DNA from: Acetivibrio sp. MSJd-27
Lineage (GTDB): Bacteria > Bacillota > Clostridia > UMGS1840 > HGM11507
DNA: 49,121 nucleotides
NCBI RefSeq assembly: GCF_018918095.1
Contig: NZ_JAHLPV010000017.1
Location: 1 to 49,121 of the forward strand
Direction of reading: 5' to 3'
Of the stretch, positions 30,780-39,031 are shown in pieces. How positions within the stretch are numbered: the stretch's first letter is position 1; each line of letters begins with the position of its first letter. Both the position numbers and the translations under genes were made by a program. The notes under the pieces are model-generated. The model was not told the DNA's origin. It ran no database searches and was given only the letters and a program-made list of their open reading frames with translations.

Positions 30780-33488
30780 ATGTACAAAAAACATAGCAAA
30801 CGGCTGATTTCCTGCACATTGGCGCTGACGCTGATGCTCAGTTGCTTTGTATTTTCTCTGCCGATTCAGGCGGAGGAGCTGACGAATTTGGCGCTGAATA
30901 AGACAGTGACGGCGGGTCAGGAGGCAGTCGCTAGCAGCAAAACCATGAGTAAGGAAAAGGCGGTGGATGGAACATGGAAAGTCACCAGTTATGCAGAAAC
31001 CTGGGGGGTTGCAGATACAACCGACGCCTGGATTCAGATTGATCTCGGAGAAACAGCCGATTTTACGCAGATGGTTGTTTATGAATTTAAAAATCAAAAC
31101 TTGGGCGGATACACCCTGGAGGTTTCCCAGGATGCGTTGGAATGGACTCAGGTGAGTGCGGGGACAGGAAAGCTGGCAGCCGAAACACTAGCAGCGAGCA
31201 GTACTATTAAAATTTATAAAGGCACTATCAGTCTTGAGAAGGCAGTCTCCGCAAGATATGTAAAATTAACCGCAACGAGTGTTACAAAATGGGTTCAAAT
31301 CAGCGAGATCGAGATATATAATGCACCGATTTCCGATTCCGATATTCAGCCGGAAGGGAATCTTGCAGCAGGGAAAACCGCAACGGCAAATCAGTCCTAC
31401 AGTTCAGGAACTAAAAGCACGGATCCGGCAAAGGCAACGGATGGTACAATAAAAGTCACTACATGGGCGGATACCTGGGGAGCTGTTGCGGCCGGCGATT
31501 ATATCACGATCGATTTGGGGGCGTCCTACACCTTCCGACAGATGGTTGTTTATGAGTATTCGGCACAGAGGGCACAAGGGTATACTCTGCAAATTTCCGA
31601 TGACAATGCGCAGTGGGAAACGGTCAGTGATTCAAACGAGTTGCTGTCACCGATAGAGACAGCAATTTCTACGAACGCACCTTTTTATGCCGGCGACATT
31701 CGGCTTTCTGAGGCGAAGAAAGCGCGCTATCTAAAACTGACCATTAAAAACAAAACAACGACCGGCGCATCTTACATCAGTGAAATTCAGGTGTATAATG
31801 ATCCGATTACGATTGAGGAGGCAACGCCGACCGGGAATCTTGCCGCCGGCAAATCGGTGACAGCGAGTGCAACCTATACCAGTGGAACGAATACGGCAAA
31901 TCCACAATATGTGACAGATGGAAATAAGACGCCTACTACTTGGAGACAGTGCTGGGTGGCATTTGATAACGGGCATTATATTACCATTGATTTGGAAAAA
32001 TCTCTTGCTTTTAATCAGATGGTTGTTTACGGATACAACGATCAAAACGCAGCAGGATATCGGGTGGAGGTCTCTGACGATAATGCAGCATGGAAAACGG
32101 TCAGTGAATCGGCGGTTGGTCTGCTGACGCCGAAAAAGGAAACGACGCTTGACAACGATCCGCATTTCTATTATTCCGGCATGATTGACTTTGACGAGCA
32201 GACAGCACGATATGTGCGGCTGACCGTTATCAATAAGCTTAGTACTGGAGTTGCCAGAATCAGTGAAATTGAGATATGCAATTCAGACGGAACCTATATT
32301 CCTGCGCTTTCAGAACCACAGACGATAGAGCCGCTGAAATCCGGTTTTACGAGCTTGGATATTTACCTCTGCCTGGGACAATCCAATATGGGAGGAAGAG
32401 ACGAAATACCTGCAGCTGATTTAGTTGTTCAGGAGGATGCGTTTCTTTTGAACCGTTCGGGAGAATGGGAGAAAGCGCAGGCATATTACGGTACCGATGG
32501 GAAAACAATAACAGGATATAACCGGTATACCACCACGCGGTCGACGAACACCTCCGAGAAGATGAATCCGGCGCTTTCCTTCTCCAGAGCAGTTGCCAAA
32601 TATGCGCCGGAAGATACTGCCGTTGGCATCATTTGTAATGCACATGGCGGGACAACGATTGAGCAGTGGTCAAAAGGTTACGTGGCCACCGAGACACGGC
32701 CGGATTATGGACTGTACGCAAAGGCAGTGGAACGCACACAGGCGGCGATTGCTGCGGGCGGAACCCTGAAAGGAATTTTATGGCTGCAGGGTGAATCCTG
32801 TGCAGCAAAAGAGGGCTATCTGACGAAGTTAAAAGCTGTAGCGGATAACCTTCGGACAGATTTAGGAGTCACTGCCGACCAAGTTCCCTTCATCGTCAGT
32901 CAGGTAATACCGGGCAGAGATGTGCAGAATGCGGTTTTTGCTTCGGTTGCCGGCACAATCGACAATTCGGATTATATCAGCAGTGAAGGCACCACCTCTA
33001 TTGGGGATAATCTTCATTTTGACGCGCAATCGGCAAGACTTCTTGGTCTTCGTTATGCCGAAAAGATTTTGGCCAAGAATTATAGTGTGACGAAGACGGA
33101 AGGGGAACTGATGGAGGCAATATACACGGGTACACAGGTAAACGGAACGCCTCCGAGCCTTTCGGTTGTCGAGAACCCCTTCGGGTCGGTCGCTTTGGGA
33201 AGCTGCGTCACCTTTGGCGCGGTGCAGGACGTCGATCTGACGGATGATGTTGTCATTGTGGGCTACGGTATCATCTATCACGAGGATCTCGCATTTTTGA
33301 CCGATACACCCGGCGAGTGCCCCAAGCTGGCCGCGAAAAAACCGGCAAACGGGAAAGGGCAATTCGGGATTGAGCTGACAGGAAGTCTCCCGCAGGGCAA
33401 GTTCTACACAAAGACTTATGTGGAATACAAAACCGTGGACGGAGTAATATATACCAGCTACAGTGTAGATACCGTAGCACACGAATAA
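30780..33488 (+). CDS. secreted esterase: three discoidin (F5/8C) domains plus SASA-type acetylesterase
   Basis: A 902-residue exported protein. Signal peptide at residues 1-28 (KRLISCTLALTLMLSCFVFS, cleavage near IQAEE). Three F5/8 type C carbohydrate-binding domains follow at about 32-185, 190-345 and 350-500; each has an NLA.(N/G)K start and a QMVVY strand. A sialate O-acetylesterase-type (SASA/CE6) SGNH-like domain spans about 520-765, with GQSNMGG (nucleophile Ser535), WLQGES from 668 and His746 in NLHFD. The last 130 residues are an unassigned beta-rich domain. No cell-wall anchor is seen. I use the ATG at 30780 since AAAGGA precedes it at a usable distance; 30768 is the alternative. 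Removing acetyl groups from glycans outside the cell is the likely role; sialic acid as substrate is not proven by the domain name. Confidence 0.88.
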   Translation: MYKKHSKRLISCTLALTLMLSCFVFSLPIQAEELTNLALNKTVTAGQEAVASSKTMSKEKAVDGTWKVTSYAETWGVADTTDAWIQIDLGETADFTQMVVYEFKNQNLGGYTLEVSQDALEWTQVSAGTGKLAAETLAASSTIKIYKGTISLEKAVSARYVKLTATSVTKWVQISEIEIYNAPISDSDIQPEGNLAAGKTATANQSYSSGTKSTDPAKATDGTIKVTTWADTWGAVAAGDYITIDLGASYTFRQMVVYEYSAQRAQGYTLQISDDNAQWETVSDSNELLSPIETAISTNAPFYAGDIRLSEAKKARYLKLTIKNKTTTGASYISEIQVYNDPITIEEATPTGNLAAGKSVTASATYTSGTNTANPQYVTDGNKTPTTWRQCWVAFDNGHYITIDLEKSLAFNQMVVYGYNDQNAAGYRVEVSDDNAAWKTVSESAVGLLTPKKETTLDNDPHFYYSGMIDFDEQTARYVRLTVINKLSTGVARISEIEICNSDGTYIPALSEPQTIEPLKSGFTSLDIYLCLGQSNMGGRDEIPAADLVVQEDAFLLNRSGEWEKAQAYYGTDGKTITGYNRYTTTRSTNTSEKMNPALSFSRAVAKYAPEDTAVGIICNAHGGTTIEQWSKGYVATETRPDYGLYAKAVERTQAAIAAGGTLKGILWLQGESCAAKEGYLTKLKAVADNLRTDLGVTADQVPFIVSQVIPGRDVQNAVFASVAGTIDNSDYISSEGTTSIGDNLHFDAQSARLLGLRYAEKILAKNYSVTKTEGELMEAIYTGTQVNGTPPSLSVVENPFGSVALGSCVTFGAVQDVDLTDDVVIVGYGIIYHEDLAFLTDTPGECPKLAAKKPANGKGQFGIELTGSLPQGKFYTKTYVEYKTVDGVIYTSYSVDTVAHE

Positions 33489-33528
33489 AAATATGTTTTT
33501 TGTTTTTCAATGAATGAAAGGCATCGGA

Positions 33529-33563
33529 AACAGCGGCGGTTTTTTGAACCGCCGCTGTTTTCC
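33529..33563 (+). terminator. intrinsic terminator after the esterase gene
   Basis: Perfect 13-bp GC-rich arms AACAGCGGCGGTT (33529-33541) and AACCGCCGCTGTT (33547-33559) followed by TTCC. The MITE-like element begins right after it. Confidence 0.8.
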
Positions 33564-33564
33564 T

Positions 33565-33842
33565 TAAGCATTAGAGAGTCGAACACAATATGGTTTACAC
33601 AGGCAAATTTTCCGCAATCCTGCGTCAAAATGCTCGTCAATCCGTCAGGATTATCTGCGCTTTTTCCTTGTCTTACGAAAAAATTTGCTCTGTGGAAACT
33701 CCGCGACCCTGCACATAGGAAAATTTTCGTTTTTTTGGTGCGTAAGGGTGCAGCAAGGCTGACGCCTTGCAAGACCGACAATCCGAAAAGGCGGAAATTT
33801 AACATATGCAGGGCATATGGGGTTCGACTTTCTAATGCTTAT
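33565..33842. mobile_element. MITE-like element with terminal inverted repeats and TA flanks
   Basis: Ends are AGCATTAGAGAGTCGAAC (33567-33584) and GTTCGACTTTCTAATGCT (33822-33839), inverted copies with one mismatch. The dinucleotide TA is present directly outside both ends, as for target duplications of IS630/Tc1-mariner-type elements. The interior (about 240 bp) contains a hairpin near GCAAGGC/GCCTTGC and no credible gene. Partial copies at 18945-18978 and 37720-37770 show that it is a repeat family. Beyond it, 33843-33949 shows an inverted repeat around ATCATGGAATC/GATTCCATGAC-like words but nothing else. Confidence 0.7.
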
Positions 33843-33949
33843 ACAAAAAATCATCATGGAATCATTAAAAATTCCATGACGATTTTGTTTTGCGGAGAAT
33901 TGTATTTTTGATAACAGAGATATATAGAAACCCTGCTATCATTCGTTCC

Positions 33950-36511
33950 TTAAAGCAGTTTTCCGATTTCGGTCAGAATAGACGCATCCTTTTCGCCGTC
34001 AATTAGAGTATCATTGGAAATGACAATCAACTGGTTAGAATCATCAAAATAGACGGTTCTTCCCATAACGTTTTCCACGAATGCCCGCAGCGGCAGCATG
34101 GTTCTGTCCTGAATGGTCTGCGCCGGGACATCAATGGCGATTTCTTCGTCCATCACTTTGATTTTTTGTTCGCCTAACGTGATAGAGACAATTTTTTCTC
34201 CGATTGTCAAAGTGACGGTCTGCGTTTCCTCATTCCAATCTACCAGAGCTCCGTAATTCTCTGCCAGGAACCGGACGGGAACCAGAGTTCTTCCGTCAAT
34301 TTCCAGTGCTTTGACCTCTTCGTTGGCAGGATCGATTTGTTTTTCCACACCAAAATACAGAGCCTTGGAACTTCCTAATTTCAGCATCAATGCGTTATTG
34401 CGTATGACGTCTATCCGATCCGGAGACAAACCCCCTAGTGTGATGCGGCTGACGGAAGCTGTGCCATTGGAGAGGATATAAAGATTGTTGTCCATCCCCA
34501 GAGAGATGGCATTGGAACGGTTGCCGTCCAGCACTTTAAAATCCATAGTATCAATGTCCACTGCAGACACTTTTCCGCCGATATTGGTGAACAGTAATCC
34601 GTTGGGCGCCCATTCAAAGAAGAATCCCTGCCATCTGGTATCTGCGACGGTCATATCCGGCTGGGAACCGATAACCACTTCATTTTTCACGCTTAAATCG
34701 ACAGGATCCAGCTCAACTAGCACGTTGTTTGTACCGACAAACAGTCTGCCGTCGGGGGAGAAGGATATGTTACCCGCAAACAGCTGATTGGAGAGATCTT
34801 TTTTGAGTTTTAAGGTTTTTTCAACTTCCACCTTTCCTGTTTGCGGATCAAAAATAAACACTCTGGCGGTACCCTCCTGAGGAGTAATTCCCAAGCCGCC
34901 GAAAATAGTGGTAGAACCATAAAGTTTACCATCTTTGTAGGTAAGACCGACAATCGAGTGATCTTTCACGATATTCTCAAAGATTTTCGTTTCTTTTGTT
35001 GCCTTGTCATAAGCAGCGATGCATCCGCCGAAATAGCCGTAATAGGGAACCGAGCCGTAATAGATTTTATCTCCGCCGTCAACACTGGCAAAGATTCTGT
35101 CCTGTTTTACCTTTGCCGCTTTCAGGGTGGAAACCAAGGCAGGATTTACACCTTTTTCAGCCGGTTTGGCTGGATCAAATTCATAGATTCCGCCGCCGGA
35201 ACCATAGGAACCAAGATAGTATTTGCCGTCTGTCCGCAAAATGCTTTCCATCTGAGCGGCAGGCGCTTTTCTTGTGGTATTGTCAAACATATTGTAGACA
35301 TAAATTGCGGATCCCTGCATAGCAGAACAGACGATGTCGCCGTTATAGCCTGCCTGAATCGTTCTCATTCCGGCTGCCTGTACAGGAAAACCGTCGGAAA
35401 AATATTCGCAGCTTCCTTTTTCAAAATTGACCACTACAACACCTTCCGACTGGGAGTTGGCGATCAGAGATTTGCCGGGATATTTTTCCTGATCCTTCAG
35501 CGTAACGATTTTGGGGGTGAGCATGGTGGTGCTTCCGCTCAGCTCAATGTTATCATAGGTTTTTGTTTCTTTTGTCAGAATATTTCTGGAACAGATATTT
35601 TTCTGAGACGCATAGTAGAAAACATCGCCGTCCAACTCCGAAAGATGGGTGTGATTTGCCCCGGTGAAGGAGTCGATCCAGGTTTCGGTTTCCATGTCCA
35701 TCACACACTGAACATAGGTTCCGGCACTTGGATACATCAGTTTGGCAGCCATGTATTTCCCGCCCAGATGCGAGATGGTATAGACGGTTGTGCACTCTGT
35801 CCCGGGATATCCATTGTATTCAGGAAGAGGGATGTCCTTGGTTTCCTTGGTGTTCACATCATAGCGGACAATCTGCGCCTGATCCGGTGTTCCCATAGAA
35901 CCCATAAAAATTTTATCTCCGTAAGACGCAACGGCGCGGACATACTGCCCTCTAACCATATTGTCACCCAGGTTCACCAGCGCGTTTTTTTCTAAGTTAA
36001 ACTGAACCAGCGAGGCCTTGGGATAGGTGCCGAAATAGTAATTTCCTTCCTGGTCAAACGTACCGCGGTTCATTACGGAACCCTCACTAAATGGTGAGGG
36101 ATAAGAAGTAACTTTTTTTGTTGCAGGATCATAAATGAAGAAAAATTGATGCGCAGCAATGTACACTCTGCCGTCAGGTCCAACATCTGCCGCATAGGCT
36201 GCTTTTCCAACCGTATCTGGCCCCTGAAGCGGTTTGATATCTTCTACTGTAGCCGTATCTACATTGTAGGCAATCACCTGTGCCGGATTTCCTTGGCAGA
36301 CACCGTAAAAAATTTGTTCTCCCTTTTCATTGACTCCAAAGCTGCCTCCCAGTGTTTGGGTATAGCCGCAGGGCGATGCCAGCTGCTCCGGTGAGCTGAA
36401 GGTTAAGTCTTTTAGTTTCTGTGAACCTGCCGCGTGGCCTGTCGTGAGAGTACCCAACAGCAAGCCGGCTGACAAAAGGCAGGAGAGCCATTTGTGTTTT
36501 CTTCCCATCAT
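33950..36511 (-). CDS. secreted beta-propeller-like protein with C-terminal stalk (copper amine oxidase N-like) domains
   Basis: An 853-residue exported protein. Signal peptide at about 1-28 (CLLSAGLLLGTLTTGHAAG). Residues about 35-690 are a chain of beta-propeller-type blades (repeated patterns such as PDGRVYIAAHQFFFIYDPATKK and KDGKLYGS); the count suggests one large or two propellers of the SMP-30/WD40-like kind. Residues about 725-835 hold two tandem copper amine oxidase N-terminal-like repeats, GRTLVPVRFLAENYGALVDW and DRTMLPLRAFVENVMGRTV, which are thought to bind cell-surface or wall material in Clostridia. ATG at 36511 or 36508, after AAGGAGG. It converges on the esterase gene. Enzymatic or binding role unknown. 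Confidence 0.82.
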   Translation of the reverse strand: MMGRKHKWLSCLLSAGLLLGTLTTGHAAGSQKLKDLTFSSPEQLASPCGYTQTLGGSFGVNEKGEQIFYGVCQGNPAQVIAYNVDTATVEDIKPLQGPDTVGKAAYAADVGPDGRVYIAAHQFFFIYDPATKKVTSYPSPFSEGSVMNRGTFDQEGNYYFGTYPKASLVQFNLEKNALVNLGDNMVRGQYVRAVASYGDKIFMGSMGTPDQAQIVRYDVNTKETKDIPLPEYNGYPGTECTTVYTISHLGGKYMAAKLMYPSAGTYVQCVMDMETETWIDSFTGANHTHLSELDGDVFYYASQKNICSRNILTKETKTYDNIELSGSTTMLTPKIVTLKDQEKYPGKSLIANSQSEGVVVVNFEKGSCEYFSDGFPVQAAGMRTIQAGYNGDIVCSAMQGSAIYVYNMFDNTTRKAPAAQMESILRTDGKYYLGSYGSGGGIYEFDPAKPAEKGVNPALVSTLKAAKVKQDRIFASVDGGDKIYYGSVPYYGYFGGCIAAYDKATKETKIFENIVKDHSIVGLTYKDGKLYGSTTIFGGLGITPQEGTARVFIFDPQTGKVEVEKTLKLKKDLSNQLFAGNISFSPDGRLFVGTNNVLVELDPVDLSVKNEVVIGSQPDMTVADTRWQGFFFEWAPNGLLFTNIGGKVSAVDIDTMDFKVLDGNRSNAISLGMDNNLYILSNGTASVSRITLGGLSPDRIDVIRNNALMLKLGSSKALYFGVEKQIDPANEEVKALEIDGRTLVPVRFLAENYGALVDWNEETQTVTLTIGEKIVSITLGEQKIKVMDEEIAIDVPAQTIQDRTMLPLRAFVENVMGRTVYFDDSNQLIVISNDTLIDGEKDASILTEIGKLL

Positions 36512-36681
36512 AATTCCTCCTTATTCTTAGTATGCCGTCCGTAGGAATAAAGCATATTGTTTTACTGGGCGGCAGTCCTATACCTGTTTTACAGCTTAAG
36601 TATATTGAATTTCAGAAAAAAAGTACATGACCTATCTTGCTATTTTTTTAACATATATTGCTTAGTTATATTCTTCATATA

Positions 36682-36710
36682 TTGACAATATGAAATGTTT
36701 ATTATAGTAT
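36682..36710 (+). promoter_or_regulatory. promoter of the second AraC gene
   Basis: TTGACA at 36682-36687, a 17-bp spacer and TAGTAT at 36705-36710 (with an overlapping TATAAT three bases further), about 95 bases before the ATG. Confidence 0.6.
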
Positions 36711-36804
36711 AATAAGTGATCAATAAAGAAATAATAAGGATTTTATTGCTTGCAAGAATGGTTGGATTATAATAGCAACAATTGTTAGAAAAAGGAGGGG
36801 GGAA

Positions 36805-37674
36805 ATGGACATTAATCAGATATCGCCCTATGTACGTATTGCTCTTAGCTGTCTAAAAACAGAACCCTGGAAAGTGGAAGAGAGGGTTATTTTTGACTAT
36901 GAACTTTTGTATGTTCGTTCCGGTATCGTAAAAGTCACGATAGAAGGGAAAGAATACAGGGGAGAAAAGGGAGACATTTTTCTTTTCAAGCCAAAGCAGA
37001 GACATTCGATTGAGATGATACCCGGACATTATTTTGAACAAGCGCATATTCATTTTGATCTGCGCTATGATGACAACAGCAGAAATATTCCGCTCTCCTT
37101 TGAAACGCTTGATTCAATCCCGCAGGAGAAAAGAAAATTGTTCCGTGAAGATTTGACTACAGCGGAAAATCTCAATATTCCAAGCTATTTTCGAATCAAT
37201 AACTACAAATATTTTGAAGACTTGGTATTTTCCATTATCAAGGAACAAAAGGAAAGAATGCCTTATTTTGAACTGACTGTGAAAGGCCAGTTTACGAGAC
37301 TGCTTGCTTTTCTAATGAAGGAAATTTATTACAGCAACCAGGCCATCTTTCAGGAAAAAGATAGGGAAGTGCGGCGTATTCAGGAATATATTATGCGCAA
37401 TGTCAACAAGGAAATCACTTTGGACGAGCTTTCCGAGTATTTCAATATCAGCAAATATTATATGGTACGTCTTTTTAAACAATATATTGGTATGACGCCT
37501 ATCCGGTATCATCAATCCCTGCGGCTGGAGATGGTCAAGGACAGAATTATGGAGACCAGTCAAAGTCTGACTTCTATTGCGGAAGAATTTGGATTTTCCA
37601 GCATTAATTCCATGAGCCGTGCCTTTAAAAAGATAGAAAAGGTTGCTCCGTCTCATTACCGCTATACAAAATAA
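36805..37674 (+). CDS. AraC family transcriptional regulator
   Basis: A 289-residue regulator with an N-terminal cupin sensor (about 10-110, with GEKGDIFLFKPKQRHSIEMIPG) and a C-terminal AraC double helix-turn-helix (about 190-288: KEITLDELSEYFNISKYYMVRLFKQYIGMTP and FSSINSMSRAFKKI). The ATG has AAAGGAGGGG upstream. It is divergent from the propeller gene and close to the esterase and dehydrogenase genes, so it probably controls this glycan locus. The effector is unknown. Confidence 0.92.
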   Translation: MDINQISPYVRIALSCLKTEPWKVEERVIFDYELLYVRSGIVKVTIEGKEYRGEKGDIFLFKPKQRHSIEMIPGHYFEQAHIHFDLRYDDNSRNIPLSFETLDSIPQEKRKLFREDLTTAENLNIPSYFRINNYKYFEDLVFSIIKEQKERMPYFELTVKGQFTRLLAFLMKEIYYSNQAIFQEKDREVRRIQEYIMRNVNKEITLDELSEYFNISKYYMVRLFKQYIGMTPIRYHQSLRLEMVKDRIMETSQSLTSIAEEFGFSSINSMSRAFKKIEKVAPSHYRYTK

Positions 37675-37719
37675 AAACATTTTAGCAATCCCGGCGAATG
37701 AAATGATTTCGGATTGTCA

Positions 37720-37770
37720 CACAATGCGGGATTGCGGAAAATTAACTTGTGTAAATCAAATTGGGTTCAT
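37720..37770. repeat. relic of the MITE-like element
   Basis: GCGGGATTGCGGAAAATTAA followed by TTGTGTAAATC and TTGGGTTC matches the reverse complement of about 33580-33626 with scattered changes. The terminal inverted repeat itself is degraded here. Confidence 0.5.
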
Positions 37771-37841
37771 GAAATATTTATTTGCTACTTATAATCTCGT
37801 GGATATGTCCGGGTGAAAGGTTGGATACATGTCTGCGGGAT

Positions 37842-38015
37842 TATAACTAAAAGCAAGATGTCACCCGCCTCGTGAGAAGGCGGGCTCCACTTACTTTTTT
37901 CAGCGGGAGATTCAATCTCCTGCTGAAACGTTGAATGACGGGCTTTCAGCCCTTATTGAACGCTTTTATGGTGACTTTTGTAATGCAAAAGCATTCGTCT
38001 GGTTATAGTAATAGA
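37842..38015. repeat. dispersed intergenic repeat, copy 7
   Basis: TTATAACTAAAAGCAAGATG leads into CCCGCCT/AAGGCGGG, then TCAGCGGGAGA/TCTCCTGCTGA, a GTTGAATGACGGGCTTTCAGC tail ending CTTATTGAA, and the CTTTTGTAATGCAAAAG tail module. It is the most complete copy of this arrangement in the window. Together with the relic before it and the rnc promoter after it, it accounts for the 493-base gap 37675-38167. Confidence 0.8.
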
Positions 38016-38045
38016 ATGAAATGCAGGAAAAAAGAAAATTTTTTC

Positions 38046-38074
38046 TTGAAAAAGATAGGAAATTCTTGTATGAT
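38046..38074 (+). promoter_or_regulatory. promoter of rnc
   Basis: TTGAAA at 38046-38051, a 17-bp spacer and TATGAT at 38069-38074, 93 bases before the rnc ATG. Confidence 0.6.
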
Positions 38075-38167
38075 AAAGAAAGGGCAAGAAGATTATCCAA
38101 ACCTCTCTTAAAAAGTTATGTTCGGATAATGTTTTTGAGCAAATAAACAGATAAAGGACTTGAAGCA

Positions 38168-38845
38168 ATGCTTGAAAAACTGGAGAGTCATTTAGGTTAT
38201 GTGTTTCACGACAAAAAATTATTAAAAAATGCATTGACACACCGCTCTTTGAGTAATATTTCCAAAGGAATTTATTCCAATGAAAGGCTGGAATTTTTGG
38301 GAGATGCAGTTCTGGGGCTTTCGGTTGCATCTTATCTATATGCAAATTGTCCTCATTTGCCAGAGGGAGAGCTTACCAAAATACGGGCTTTGGTCGTGTG
38401 CGAAGACACTTTGTTTTTGTGCGCAAAGGATATCGGGCTGGGCTCGTTTCTCCTGCTGGGAAAGGGGGAGGAGATGACGCATGGAAGACAGCGGCCTTCG
38501 ATTCTTTCAGACGCTCTGGAGGCGGTTTTTGCTGCGGTTTACTTGGATGGCGGCTTAGAAAATGCGCAGAAAATCATTTTGAAAATGTTGGTTCCTCATA
38601 TTAAAAAAGCGATCAAGGAGCGGGATAAAAAAGATCATAAAACCGTATTGCAGGAAATGATTCAGAGCAAATTTGACAGACCGCCAATCTATGTTCTGGT
38701 GAATGAAAAGGGGCCGGATCATGAAAAGGTGTTTACAGTGGAAGTCTGCAATCATGATAAAGTATTGGGCATTGGAGAAGGAAAAAGCAAAAAGGAAGCG
38801 GAAAAGAAAGCTGCCCAAAAAGCGATTGAACTTCTTCAGAAATAG
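38168..38845 (+). CDS. rnc: ribonuclease III
   Basis: A 225-residue double-strand-specific endoribonuclease for rRNA and mRNA processing. The catalytic signature ERLEFLGDAVLGL is at residues 39-51, the second acidic cluster is in SDALEAVFAAVYLDGG near 115-130, and a double-stranded RNA-binding domain fills about 155-223 (ending GKSKKEAEKKAAQKAIELL). The ATG has AAAGGA upstream. Length is normal. It is normally next to acpP or smc; neither is here, and it stands alone. Confidence 0.96.
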   Translation: MLEKLESHLGYVFHDKKLLKNALTHRSLSNISKGIYSNERLEFLGDAVLGLSVASYLYANCPHLPEGELTKIRALVVCEDTLFLCAKDIGLGSFLLLGKGEEMTHGRQRPSILSDALEAVFAAVYLDGGLENAQKIILKMLVPHIKKAIKERDKKDHKTVLQEMIQSKFDRPPIYVLVNEKGPDHEKVFTVEVCNHDKVLGIGEGKSKKEAEKKAAQKAIELLQK

Positions 38846-38889
38846 GAATAATCTAGGCGGATTGATGAAAAATGGAATAAAAATCGTAG

Positions 38890-38936
38890 GATTGCCATAT
38901 AATGATAAAGTATACTGATCGTTATATGGCATTTTT
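38890..38936 (+). terminator. intrinsic terminator after rnc
   Basis: TTGCCATATAATGA (38892-38905) pairs with TCGTTATATGGCA (about 38919-38931) with one bulge, followed by TTTTTG. A 17-codon frame (38865-38918) runs into it but is not supported as a gene. Confidence 0.6.
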
Positions 38937-38957
38937 GTACAAAAAAATCCGGGAAAT

Positions 38958-38986
38958 TTGACAAAACGGAAGAAATAGTATATAAT
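38958..38986 (+). promoter_or_regulatory. consensus sigma-A promoter of the 3D-domain gene
   Basis: TTGACA at 38958-38963, a 17-bp spacer and TATAAT at 38981-38986: a perfect match to the vegetative consensus, 46 bases before the ATG at 39032. Strong constitutive expression is expected. Confidence 0.85.
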
Positions 38987-39031
38987 GCACAGCGACAGTA
39001 AAACCAGAGATTGCGAATAAGGAGGTTTTGG

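Noticed and set aside
33510-33911. A 133-codon plus-strand frame across the MITE-like element
   Set aside because: It begins in the terminator hairpin of the esterase gene and runs through the inverted-repeat element; no ribosome binding site and no recognisable protein pattern.
33843-33949. Inverted words around GATTTTTTGTATAAGC and a later TCATGGAATC/ATTCCATGAC pair as a second terminator
   Set aside because: The pairing ATCATGGAATCATT/AAAATTCCATGACGAT is imperfect, and a T run follows only loosely; too weak to list.
34841-35995. A 384-codon plus-strand open frame
   Set aside because: It lies wholly antisense to the propeller gene, has no ribosome binding site and a composition (Phe, Ile, Arg, Cys rich) typical of a complementary-strand shadow.
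38865-38918. A 17-codon frame after rnc
   Set aside because: Most of it forms the left arm and loop of the rnc terminator; no clear ribosome binding site.
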